Source: Telopea speciosissima
Taxonomy: Eukaryota; Streptophyta; Magnoliopsida; Proteales; Proteaceae
Direction: 5' to 3'
DNA length: 64,000 nt
Assembly (NCBI RefSeq): GCF_018873765.1
Contig: NC_057925.1
Span: 60,462,970-60,526,969, forward strand
Shown here: one piece after another, positions 33,991 to 55,240 of the stretch
Numbering within the stretch: the stretch's first letter is position 1
How the letters are laid out: the number at the start of each line of letters is the position of its first letter
The notes under the pieces: model-generated
Database searches by the model: none
What the model saw: only the letters and a program-made list of their open reading frames with translations
What the model was told of the DNA's origin: nothing
Program-made: the position numbers and the translations under genes

Positions 33991-34346
33991 CTATTTGAGA
34001 CGGCTGCGCTGGTTGCTCCTTGCCCTCCTTGCCCGCCTCAAGTGATGTGGGCAAAGGGAGGGCCCTTGGAGTGTCATTTGGCAACACTTCCAACCTTTCC
34101 CATTACAACGGTTACATTCCTTTTGCTGGTCCATTAAGATCTCTTCATCCATCTTCTTCATCATCTTCACTTCTCTATTTTCATCTTCCATATTCTCTTC
34201 TCGACAGCAATTCCTGCTTTTCATCGGCTCCGTTTTTGCTACTTTTTCATTTTGCTTGTCCTTCATCACCACTTTCATGCTTTTTTTATACCTCCCTCTC
34301 CCCTGCGTCATGGGAATCATCTCTTCTTCACCATAATTTTCTTCAA
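33991..34346 (-). CDS. Exon encoding a WRC domain (plant zinc-binding, DNA-binding type)
   Basis: The C-terminal part reads CNRCNGKGWKCC ... GPSLCPHH. Its spacing is exactly C-x9-C-x10-C-x2-H, the WRC motif known from growth-regulating factors and WRC-only proteins. It is followed by a basic stretch (RRARRARSNQRSR) that would serve as nuclear signal, then a stop. The N-terminal half is Glu/Lys/Met-rich. There is no ATG at the open frame's start, but a pyrimidine-rich stretch ending CATTAG before 34346 makes a plausible acceptor, so I read this as a last exon; an internal ATG at 34320 would give 109 residues. The upstream exon is not identified. GRF is unlikely because no QLQ domain is near. 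Confidence 0.6.
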
Positions 34347-34422
34347 CTAATGACACATATAAGAGAGATTCAAAAAGTAAAATTTATTATAAAAGAAAGG
34401 GAAGAGGGTTCTCCAAAAGACA

Positions 34423-34560
34423 GTGTGACCCCTGCACCAGCATGGGGGCCAAAGCGAGCTTAACGGCATCAATAGGACGATCATTACCGTCCCTCATGGG
34501 GGGCAGAGCGGTTATTTCGCCCCCTCTGTCTGGGCGTAGAGGCCACACTGCCTTTTGGAA
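34423..34560. mobile_element. Foldback-like element
   Basis: AGTGTGACCCCTG on the left is mirrored by GAGGCCACACT on the right. The centre holds GGGGGGCAGAGCGGTTATTT and the right end CTGTCTGGGCGTAG. It shares the GTCTGGGCG and GTGTGGCC motifs with other foldbacks in the window. Confidence 0.5.
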
Positions 34561-35574
34561 TTCTTTTTCCCAAAAGAAAGATGTTAGGTATGCATAATTC
34601 CATAAATAGGACTAGGACATTAGTCTCATGTATGTTTAGAGATCTTATGTTAATTCAACCTCAAATAATACAAGTGAAATAAAAGAGTTCAAAGACATGA
34701 CATACCTAGAGAAGGAGGAGGGAAAGTTAACATTGGCATGCCATTGCCTTCGGGATTTGAATAACATATATTCCTATAAGATTGCAAGGGAAACATGTTA
34801 AAACTTAGGTCATCATCTTGTGACAAAAAAAAAAAAAGAATGCACCAACAAAGTTAGTCTAAGGTTGTATTTGGTGTGCATCAAGATTTTAAACTCAGAA
34901 TCAGGGTTGAATCTGTCCCTCCGATTTTAATCTAAATCGGATGAGAATCAGCCAGAATCAGTCCCCAAAAACCCTTAGAATCAGCCCCCTCATAGTTGAA
35001 AACCCCAAATCCGATCCTCAAAACCCTAGAATTAGTTGTTCTAAAACGTCCAAAATCAGGATTGGTCACAAACTATTCTAATCCGAATCGGCTGATTCGA
35101 TCAACCCGATTCTCATTTATGAAATAGTGGTATGCATTCTCAGAACAGACTCACGGTCTAGAATGCATTCTAAAACTCAATTCTTCTTTATTTTCTTGTT
35201 TTAGAATGCATTATAGCCCATAAACTATTCCGATAACACATACCAAACACAACATAAGTTCCTGTACTGTTTTAATCTAATTCATTATTAAATGAGTAAC
35301 GGTAAATGTTGCGTAAAAATACATCCATGCATTTTGAATATGAATGATCTATATCCAAAATTATAATCTTTTTGTGTGTGTGTGTGTGTGTGTGTCGTCA
35401 TAGATCAAGGTATCAGTATTTCCAATACCTAACACTAATACGATATCGATACAAATTAGGAATATCGGCTAAAAAGCGGTGTGCTTTTTAATTTACGTCG
35501 TATCCATATCGTATCACTTCGGTATCCGCAGTGACCAATACAGCCACTGATACCTATATAACCTTGGTATGTGC

Positions 35575-35576
<2 letters not shown>
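34561..35576. repeat. Intergenic or intronic repeats
   Basis: 34875-35125 is the GATTTTAAACTCAGAATC-type degenerate repeat. 35373-35395 is a GT microsatellite. 35400-35560 has ATATCGATAC / GTATCAGTAT words. If the WRC exon joins the small gene to its right, this would be intron. Confidence 0.55.

Positions 35577-35608
<32 letters not shown>
35577..35608. repeat. GA microsatellite
   Basis: A pure run of GA dinucleotides ends three bases before the stop codon of the small minus-strand gene. Confidence 0.9.
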
Positions 35609-35611
<3 letters not shown>

Positions 35612-35612
<1 letters not shown>

Positions 35613-35878
35613 TACTTCTGATTTATGCAGATCGGAGTACTACTCTTCTTCTTTCTCCCCCTCTTCTTCCCATCAACAAGATCAGAGTGGACTGAACTGA
35701 GGCGCAAACTCATGAACAGATAACAAGCAAACCAAGTAATGCGTCTGTTTTCTTCTACCACAGAGAAACATCTATCACAGTCTTTCTTTTGTTGTGTTGG
35801 GACTTCTGTTGATGTCTTCTCATACTTCATTGCAGCAAGAGCTGCAATATTTTTCAAAAACTGTCCTCGGATCCTCAT
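35612..35878 (-). CDS. Small basic protein of unknown family, possibly exon 1 of a longer gene
   Basis: The ATG at 35878 opens 88 residues starting MRIRGQFLKNIAALAAMKYE with a basic C-terminal part (DGKKRGRKKKSS). A TATAAAT box at 35992-35998 implies a 5' UTR of about 85 nt, which supports a real promoter. The last codons overlap a good donor (CAGAA before GTAAAC), so the frame may continue by splicing into DNA further left. The simple join to the WRC exon at 34346 is out of frame, so that link is unproven. I do not recognise a domain. Confidence 0.5.
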
Positions 35879-35991
35879 CTATGCTTGAGAAGTTTATATG
35901 GTTGAAAATGGAGAAATGTTTAGAGAGACAGAGGGAGGGAATGAAAGATGATTGAACAAATATGGGTGAGAGGGGAGAATAAGGGATGGGC

Positions 35992-35998
35992 ATTTATA
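35992..35998 (-). promoter_or_regulatory. TATA box
   Basis: Minus strand CTATAAATGC, 114-120 bp upstream of the ATG at 35878, in the usual position for a TSS near 35965. Confidence 0.6.
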
Positions 35999-36126
35999 GA
36001 CAAAAACAAAATAATTCCCTTACAATATGAATGGTAGAGGACTCAGTTACCATCCTATCGCCGCACTAATAGCTTATTCCGCATACAGTTTACATATGAT
36101 ATCAAAGCTGTTTTTAGTATTATAAA

Positions 36127-36275
36127 CTTGGGAGAATGTTTTCTGTGTCGCGGCGCAAGCTGAGCCCAGACACATTATGGGTCTGCCACTTAAAGGGGTA
36201 GGGTGGTCATTGCATTCACTCCCATGTGCCTAGGTGCAGCCTGCACTGCCGCACAAAGAACAGCTGCGCCCGTCT
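36127..36275. mobile_element. Foldback element
   Basis: GTTTTCTGTGTCGCGGCGCA and AGCCCAGACACATTATGGG are mirrored by CCCATGTGCCTAGGTGCAG and TGCCGCACAAAGAACAGC. The centre GGGGTAGGGTGGTCATTGCA is the family hallmark also seen at 21585-21705. Confidence 0.65.
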
Positions 36276-36319
36276 AAACTTACTTACAACATCAGATAGT
36301 GTATCAACACCACACATAG

Positions 36320-36545
36320 TCAGTCTTTAGCGAGTGTGGTAGATAAGTTATTTCTAGTTTCCATACAATCACTACTACATTTGTTGGATTGATACGAAGA
36401 GATTGCGAGGGTGGAGATCGACCAATGTATACACCATCATTTTTATTTTTATTTTTATTTTTATTTTTTTTTGAAATTCTCAATGGATAATAAAACCTAG
36501 ATGACCACCATTTCAAACTTTTCTAATTTAAAACTAGCGATAAAT
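36320..36545 (+). repeat. Dispersed direct repeat, copy 1
   Basis: Shares GTCTTTAGC, GTGTGGTAGATAAGT, TTTCTAGTTT and GAAGAGATTGC with 37376-37507 in the same orientation. An ATTTTT-type tandem tract (about 36437-36472) interrupts it. Confidence 0.6.
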
Positions 36546-37375
36546 TTAAATTGACAATAACACGTATACTCCTATCTAGCTTACCTCTTTATAGCCATCC
36601 TAACAATGTGCATCAAGGTAACTTCCTCATTCATGAATCGTCCGCGTTAATTCTTCAGATACGCTATTATTTGGATCTTCGATGAATCTAAATATGCCTT
36701 TTTAATCATTTTTTTTCTATATAATCGATTAATATAATTAATCAAAGAAATTTCTAAGGTTATCCAAGTTTTAATGACGAGAATATGTAACCCTAAAGTG
36801 GGAAACTAGATAAGGATGCATGTCAAGAATTGATGGAGGTAAAGGGGCCTTAATTAACAAATTAAATGGAGAATTTCTCAAATATTCTACTTAATTTCCA
36901 TGGCTACAATTGGTATTTTCTTTTGTTTTTTATTTTTCTCTTTTTGTTATCGGTTAGAAAAAACAAATGATAATGCCAATTGTTGTTCTATGTACGTATA
37001 AGAAATGCAATATTAATATATAAGTTACACTCTTGAATTTTGTTGGTACAAGAAGCAAAATATTTAAAAAATAAACGAGCATTTAAATTATCTTGGCCAA
37101 TTAATTTCAAGGTTTTCCTACCCAAAGAATAAAAAAACATCGTAGACAAGGATATGATTAACAATCCTCAACCGGACCCGAATCCTCTCCAACGCGTTTA
37201 GCACACATCCCAATGCATTGCCAGCTGTCAGATGTGCGTTGGACGCACTAACACATTGGAGAGGATCTTGTTCCTCCTTAGCCTTTCCCGTCATCAATGG
37301 TCTCAATGATAAGTACGTTGTCTCTAGTATTTTATACGTACTTACGATAGTGAGTGCTCCATATATACATGCATG
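36546..37375. other. Intergenic, no gene seen
   Basis: AT-rich DNA. 37190-37270 has a small inverted motif (CCTCTCCAACGCGTTTAGC and CTAACACATTGGAGAGGATC), perhaps another small foldback. Confidence 0.45.
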
Positions 37376-37507
37376 GTCTTTAGCAAGTATGGTAGATAAG
37401 TCGTTTCTAGTTTTCATAATCAGCATTACATTTGGTAGACTGATATGGAGAGATTGCCAAGGTTGAAACAAATATAGACGCCACCATTTCACCATTCTAG
37501 CAGACTT
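37376..37507 (+). repeat. Dispersed direct repeat, copy 2
   Basis: Partner of 36320-36545, about 1.06 kb away, including the shared phrases GGTAGATAAGTCGTTTCTAG and ACGCCACCATTTC. Confidence 0.6.
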
Positions 37508-38263
37508 CTAACGACGGTGTTCACTAAAACCCTTATTCCAAGCTATGGAGCTACACTCACCGCATAGTATTGTCTGTCGCACAAGAGTCTCAAGCTCCTG
37601 TGTCCACGGGATAATGACATAATTCCAACAAGGATTACCACTTACGCCCTCTATCATGGAACAAAAACTCAATCGAAACCTATCAAAACCACCGAGTTAA
37701 CTTGGTTTCTCAGGTTTTTCAGACGAGTTGAATGGAGATTTTATAAAATCCTTGGATTCAATCGGGTTTCAATGGTTTCAACCATATTTCGATGGATTCG
37801 ACACACATGCCCATCGAAACTAGGGGAAACTTGGTTCGAAACTAGAACAGACATGTATTTATGCCAGAAACCAGGCCAGACACTTAGTTATGTCTAATGT
37901 CATTTAAATGTTTTTGTATTTAATTGTATTTCATTTACATTGTATTTGTATTTCATTTACTTAAGATATTATTCATAAATAAACAAATACCCCCTATTAG
38001 AATCCAATAAAAATAGTTAAAAAATCAAATTCCAAAAGAAAAAAAAGTCAACCTCCCAGTCCAAGAACAAAAACTGTATTTTCGATGGTATGTGCAATTT
38101 TCAACTTTCTGGGGTTTTTCTCAAATCTAAAAATTCCATAAATCTTAATATGGTAAAACATTACTAAAAACCAAAAGTGCGGTAAAATATTTATTTGTTT
38201 TGATGTTCAAAAAAATATTTTCATTCAGAACGATTTTGACAGCATTCGCAGACACTAAATTAT

Positions 38264-38409
38264 GTTTGATCGGAACATAACTCCTTCAATATAAATCAGA
38301 TGTAAGCAATCTTGGGCTTATTGGAAAACTATCAAAACAAATCTTTCTAACAAATCCAAGTTTACTTAAATCTCATTTATATTGAAGGAGTTATATTCCG
38401 GTCAAACCT
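38264..38409. repeat. Inverted repeat with about 40-bp arms
   Basis: TTTGATCGGAACATAACTCC and TTCAATATAAATCAGAT at 38266-38303 are mirrored by TTATATTGAAGGAGTTATAT and TCCGGTCAAA at 38380-38408. The spacer is about 70 bp. It lies between genes. Confidence 0.75.
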
Positions 38410-40168
38410 TATTTGATACCATGTCCAAGAACAATATACAGTATCAAACTTGGATCAAAACCACAAGTAATATTTTTAGTGTTCTCTATGTAAAACTAAT
38501 GCATGGATTGAGTTTAAAATGTAAAAAATATGCAGTACAACAAGAATCAGGGCAAAAAAAAAAACTTCTGGGCCCCGAAATCAAGGTTCGAGTTAGCCTG
38601 AAGAAAGTCCCAAGTTTCAATCGAGATATAGTCAACATCGAGACGAACTCATTTTCTGGCTGATCAAAACCTAGTCGAAACCCTAGTTTTGGAACCTTGC
38701 CCTCTATAACTTTAGTAGTCACGCATCCTACTCGGTCACAGTCATTAAGCACAGTAAAACTGATGCCCAAGCAGACATGTCGTAAACATTAATTCAATGC
38801 ACAAAGATTGTCACTTTATGTCTTCTGTAACCTTGGTAGACTTGCACCCTACTCAACTCACAGTCATTAAGCACAACCAAAATTGTTACAATCCCATAAA
38901 ATATCTTGTCACAACAACCTTACCCATAGAAGTAAATGTGGCACTGGACACAACTCTTAATCAAATACCTGATAGATCCAATATTGATGGTTCAAGGTAT
39001 CGGTATTGTTGGTACCAATTCCAATACCTGATTGATACAATATTGATGTATTGGCCCGTATTGAGGGCAAAATTGTCCAATATAGACTGTGTTAGTTGAT
39101 CGACCTCAGATTTAAATCCGTGGTATACATAGACTACAGAGGGAGAAGGAGAGGGAGAGGTCCTGATGGCTAGGGGTGTCAATCGGCTGGTTTGATCGAT
39201 TCCAGTTGGGGCGGATTCGGTTGTGGTTTGATACTAGAACAAGTCGAAGTGAACCAATAAGGTAAGGTTCGGTTTGGCTTTCCATTTTTTGGTTATTATC
39301 AATTTGGTTTCAGGTTCGATTTCTTGATCAGTCAAATCGATTTCAGTTTCTAAAACCTAAAACCCAAACCAAAACAGAATACTTGGTAAATCATACACAG
39401 AAGCATGCATTTGGCCAAAACAACTCAAATGGCATTTTCGACCAGATTTCTCGGTCATCTGTAACTCCAATTCTGCAAAGCTCGTGTTAGTTATAGTTGA
39501 TCTGAACAACAGCAACACATCCACCAACAAAGAACCAAATTCGAAACCATGAATTCATAGAAAAACCTGAGAAGAAATTGCGATGATTTCACAAAAGCTT
39601 GCTTGCTTTGCGAGCATAAATTCCCCGGGCAACTACTACAACCTGCAAACATGGCTCTACCAATACAATTCGCTGACCATTATCAATGGCATGCTTTACA
39701 TCTCGCCAGGAGATCATCTAAGCTCTCACCTATTTTCTCAAATAGCAATACCAAACACCACCTCAATCAATCTGCCTAAGCAACCATCTAATCACCCAAC
39801 CCAGCTTCATTTGAGCTATTCAAGTGATCACTTTCCATACCCATATTCGACTCAACAACTCTTCTATCTTCCAGTCCAGCTTCACAGAAAGCAATCATGT
39901 TAATTGGGGTTGCAAAAAACTAAAACTCAGTCATGCTCACGTTCACTTGTATGTTTAACAAGAAAGCTTTGTAGCCTCAGCTCCTTGCTGATTTGCTACG
40001 GTTGCCTAAAGAATAGCTGACATTAACACAAACAACAGGATGCTCCACAACGGGGAATGGGCGGGGGGGGGAGGCATTTTCAAATTTAATTTCAACCGGA
40101 ACTTCAACTATTATATACAACAGAAGTTACATTTTCTTGAGAAATTTGTATCTGGCAGGGCAAGCCCC
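38410..40168. other. Intergenic and presumed 3' flank of SELO
   Basis: Holds the GGTATCGGTATTG repeat at 38975-39060 and a GGTTTGGTTTCAGGTTCG repeat at 39175-39380. Two related stretches (38700-38765 and 38817-38880, sharing CACAGTCATTAAGCAC) form a loose local duplication. The last 150 bp or so is probably SELO 3' UTR. Confidence 0.5.
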
Positions 40169-50470
<10,302 letters not shown>

Positions 50471-50479
50471 CGTTCACAC

Positions 50480-51235
50480 TCTCTTTTTCTCTCGACTCTC
50501 TACCGTTGTTTGGGTACGTACGTTACTAAACCCGAATTCCATATTGTCGGTCAAACAGATCAGAACCACAGACCTATAGAAGTCGATAAAGATACGATAG
50601 GTTTCATTGTTGGATTTGAAATGCTAGGCTGCTGCGCACTCAGAGAGAGTTTCCCTTTAGGCACTGGATAGTCTTGATCCCAACCGCTGAGAAACAATGG
50701 GACCATGGTTCTAAAAATCCAGAATCAGGATCCTAAGCTGTCCGGGCCAATTCTGATTCGATCCGAACCGGCTGAAACAATGGGATCAAGGGTTTAAACC
50801 CGGAATTGAGATCCGTGTCAGATTGGAATCTGTCATGATCAATGAGGAATCGGTCTGAATCGACCCAAATATGCCCTAACTCTAGATTTTGGAAGGGGAT
50901 CCAGAGCCCACTGTTTCAAGAACCGGAATTAGACTGGTCAAATTGACTTATTTAGATTGGAATCAACTATGGCATTTTGGACGTTCTAGAGCGGGCAATT
51001 CTATAAATTTTGGGATTGAATCACTAGGTTTCCAGGGACCAGTTCTGGGGTTTTTGGGACAAATCACGGTCAATTCATATTTGATAGGGACTCATTCGAC
51101 CCCGGTTCCGAGTTTAAAATCCTTGACCGAGTCGAATCGGCTTTAACTTGGCTAGCTATCATCAAGATTGGTCTCGAATATTCTAATCGAAATTGGCAAA
51201 TCTGGCCACTCAGATCCCAATTTCTAAAATCCTAA
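50480..51235. repeat. Upstream region of SELO with degenerate GATTCGATCC repeat
   Basis: 50480-50700 would hold the SELO promoter; no clear TATA box is seen. 50700-51235 is the same self-similar repeat as 2740-3420 and 34875-35125 (TTTAAACCCGGAATTG, GAGTTTAAAATCCTTG). Confidence 0.55.
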
Positions 51236-52363
51236 GGCCTTCTTTGTATACAAGGGTGTAGGGATGGGATAACCTGATATGTGGGTCCTATGGTGTAATG
51301 GGGTAGAAGACAGAAGTGGGAAAGTGCGGTGAGATTACTGTAGCATCCCACTCCACTGTCGTTTGGTTGGATAGGATGGAAAGGTTGGAGAGTCGAGACT
51401 AACGCAAGAGGGAGAGTGAAGAGAGGGAAAGAGTGATCTAGAGAAGGTAGAGGAGAGAAGTTGGGGTAGAGGACCTTGGAGAAGAACTTGTTTCGAGAGG
51501 AGGAAGGGTGATGACAACATTGTTGAGGTATAGGGAACAGGAGCGATTGGCTGAGGAGAAGGGTGAGAGATGAGGGTTTAGCAATGGAGGATCATGGCAT
51601 GTACAGGTAGGTTACAAGGGCATTTTCAGGAGGGCCTTGAATTGGATGGGATTTTGGGGGATTTTCAGGGCACAAAGATTACAAGGAGAGGGGACAGGTG
51701 GGGGCACATGATGGGCGATGGAGGTTCCAAGGTGTGGCAATGGAGATTCAGAGGTGTGGTGGTGGTTTGGGCGATTATTGTTAAGAGGTGAGGCAGTGGT
51801 TCGGTAGTGTGCGATGGAAGTTCAAGGGCATGTCGGTAGTTTTGGCGATGGAAATTCAGAGGTGTATCGGTGGTTGGGGCGATGGAGGTTTGTGGTGGGG
51901 TCCTCGTATTGCAGGCTTGCAGCGACGTTGGGTGGTGGGGTGACTTAACTCAAACAACAAACACATGCAACAGTGGGATACCTTGAGCACCGACACGAAG
52001 CTCTCAAAATATTCAATTTCTGAGAAATTACAGATCCATTGATTCCAATCCCAACACAAAGAAGAGCGTGGCCTATTGCAACGGCAATAAAGCATACAAG
52101 TATGATAGTTCCCCTAATGGGTTTGCGAATAACCGAATGCATATAGCTTTGACTGCTTCCTTTCTTGGTGGAGAAATCAAAACACAAGTGTTTGACCTGA
52201 TGTAGTTTTACGAGGATTGCAAGTGCTCACGGATGCGAATGAGTGCTTGTAGTTGGGTAGCAATGTGCGAGCACAAAACTGCAGTGATGGTGATGCACAA
52301 GGGTGGGTGCAACGTTTGGGCAGGGGTGTGTTGGCAGATCTTGAAGTGATGGGTAGTGCGTGG
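51236..52363. repeat. Older G-rich repeat region, left half (interrupted by the Athila element)
   Basis: This and 63016-63310 are the two halves of one site split by the retroelement. The left starts near CAAGGGTGTAGGGATGGGAT and contains an imperfect minisatellite of about 40 bp units at 51703-51900 (GCGATGGAGGTT, TTCAGAGGTGT, GGTGGTTTGGGCG). The right half ends near CCACCCCACCTAACCAAACA. It may be a non-autonomous DNA transposon, but terminal repeats are not convincing. Confidence 0.4.
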
Positions 52364-54052
52364 TGTTTGAGTTAAAATAAAACCGCAAGCGTACGGGTCA
52401 ATCGTAGCTACGGATCGAACACGAGGAGATATACGCCACTCTATTTAACTAACTTAAAAGTAATGCAAAATGAACCAAATTAAAGTGTTAAATTAAACTA
52501 ATTAAACTAACGAAAATCAATGCATCCTAACTCATAAGCATCTAACAAAATTAAGGGATTAAATCGGCGTCCTAACACATGAGCATCTAACCTATCAAAC
52601 TAAAGCGAATTAAAAGGAATAAAAATGCAGCCACACATACTAACCACATAAAAAGAAATAAGGGAATAAAAATGCATCCATAAACCACAACCATATAAAA
52701 TTAAAATAAAAGAAATAGAGGGGGAAGAAGAAGAAGATAGAGAGAGATAGAGGAGATGGAGAATGAGATTGAGCGTTTAGATAGTAAAACCGGGATGTGC
52801 TTGCATGAATGTAAATGAAAAGCTTGAATACTTGCATAAACTTACCATGGCCTCCTCTTCTAAATCTTCAAGTCTTGTCATCAACTTAAGAACTTAGACT
52901 AGAAGGCTTAAAACCTAAACTAGAATTAAGAAATTACAACCCAATTGAAGACTTAAATTGAAATTAAAGCATAAACTAAACCTATTATAAGCATTAACTA
53001 AAAATTATAAAAGCAAACTAGAACTTAGAAAAGCCAAAAATCACAAATTAGAAGGAGAAGAAGAGAAGAAATTTCACTAAGTGAATGAGCAAATTTTTAC
53101 AAAAGAGGTAGGGGGTATTTATAGGTGGAAGAGAGGAGAAGAGAGAAGATGAAAGTGTATGAGAAATATTACTAGAAAAAGAATATTCTCTTCTCTTTCC
53201 TCTTTTACAATGCCTTGAATCCTCAAGAAAAAGAAAAAAATAGAAAGAAGAAGAAAGAAGATTGTTTACGTAGCTTCTATTTACAGAAAAATAAACTTTC
53301 AATTTTAACAAGTCTTCATTTTCTTTGTAGATATCTTTCAAGCAATAAAATCAAAGCATCTTTGATTTTTCAACCTTCCATAGATGAGAAAATATAAATC
53401 TATCCCAAGTAGAATTTCAGAAGTGCCCTTGAGAAGTTGGAGGAGAGAGAGAGTAAAGGTGATGACTAGGATTCCTTCAAGAATAAATAAAATACCCATT
53501 CTGTCCTTCAGAAAACGTGGAGCATGGGGTGCTTATATAGGTCTCACCATTGTGTTCCTTGCGAAAAATCACACAAAATAGATCCAAATTTCATCCAATT
53601 CGGAGTTGGGGAGCCCAAGATATCTCAAGTTGAAGTTGGACTGTCCAGAGCCTTCCAAATAGAATCTTTCGGGTACAGTAAAGTAACTTTTGATAATTTC
53701 ATTAAGGCCCCTAAATTCCGAACTTCCATTTCACTTTGTCCCCATCCGACTATCAATAGTTATAAATAAACCCCTGCAGACCATTTTCACGCGTCGTTAC
53801 GGAAACGGCCATAACTTCTTCGTTTCAACTCAGAATTAAGTGTCGTTTGAACCATTGTGAAGCTAACTCGATGGGCTATGCATCCATTTACACTTCTAAA
53901 AAGCTTAAAAACATACCTTAGCATCATCTCCTTCATTTTCACAAGAATTCACCTAAACCCTGAAAAGCACAAGAAAGCACCGAGTAACTCTGTCCAATGT
54001 GGTAAAATGTATAATTTATGCCTTAAAATTTCACACATAAATATGCTCATCA
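52364..54052 (-). repeat. 3' LTR of the Athila element
   Basis: 1689 bp, TG...CA, nearly identical to 61311-63010. It is the 3' LTR because the element reads on the minus strand and the polypurine tract (GTGTGGGGGAATC on that strand) abuts its inner edge. Confidence 0.92.
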
Positions 54053-55240
54053 GATTCCCCCACACTTGAACGTTACTTGTCCTCAAGTAAAGCAAAAACA
54101 AAAACTAACCTAGAATGCAGAAAATCCTAACTCACTTTCGTAGGAATCACGGTTGCACTTAGCATGTGCAACAAGCCTTTAAACCCCTAGGTTACCCCTA
54201 GTGGACGAGTTGTGTCTCGTGGGTGTTTGCAGTGAATATACACCCAAAATTCAATTGTAAATAAATATTACAAATTTTAATCATGGCATAAGTAGGACAG
54301 TGCACATAATCCCAAAAAGTGTTCAACTAATGATCAAGGAGCCAAAGGTTCCCCCACACTTGAATTTTATCACCCCACATCAATTCATGTAACAAGCATG
54401 CATCAAGTTCAAGGGATCTCCTCATATTTTCTGAACACTACTCATTTTTAAGTAAACCCCCCATAGCATCGATGGAACCAAAGACTTAGGCATTGAGTAT
54501 TGTTGACCATACTTTTTTTTTTTTTTCCAGGCATTAAGGCAAAAGTTTTTTTTTCTTTCTCAACCACAAACTCTATTTCTACTCCACTACTGTTCTCTGA
54601 ATGACATGGTGGAGCATACACCAGACACCCAAATACTTGGTAGCTTCGCTTTTTGCATATATCCATAAGACATTGAGACATTGATGCAAGAGTTTTTTTT
54701 TTTTTTTTGAGTTTCCTTCCAAGGAATTTCGATCAAGTCACCCTGCTTCATGAGGCACAGTGCCCTGTCTAGTCCTAAGGAATTCCACTTTCTTTTTTGT
54801 TCCTTGTTTTTTTTCTTTTTTTCTTTTTTTTTTTTCATTCACTTCTACTTTCATGCCTTGCCTTGCCACAAACAAATTGGTCTCAACTACTAGCCAAAAG
54901 ATCAAAGGGGTCCATAAACACATAGAGGAATCTAACCATCACATGAAGTAGCACTCATATTTTCAAACTCAATCCCCATCACCGGATACAAACCAACTAC
55001 CATCCTTGAAAAGGGATTTTTTTATTATTTCGCATGCTAGGAGGGCACCTAATTCCCTCTCACTCTCGCTTTGTAAATCGAAGAGACTTATGCACATACC
55101 CAAAAACTATCGCCACAATCAAAATTCACAAAATTCACAATTAAAGTCCAACACCCCCCCCCCACACTTAATTCATGCAATGTCCTCAATGCATGCAGAA
55201 AAGAAAGAATAAGGACAAGGGAGGGGATACATACCAGGAT
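54053..55240. other. Athila region between integrase and 3' LTR
   Basis: In Athila elements this space may hold an env-like frame. Here it is A/T-run-rich and I see no coding content I can support. An interior A run also lies at about 60749-60783, before gag. Confidence 0.55.

Noticed and set aside
33991-34346. Calling the WRC exon a growth-regulating factor gene
   Set aside because: GRFs have a QLQ domain before WRC, and none is found in any frame nearby.
39583-39903. 106-residue plus-strand open frame downstream of SELO
   Set aside because: Composition is biased (Ser/Tyr/Gln/Leu) with no domain. Probably chance in repeat-derived DNA.
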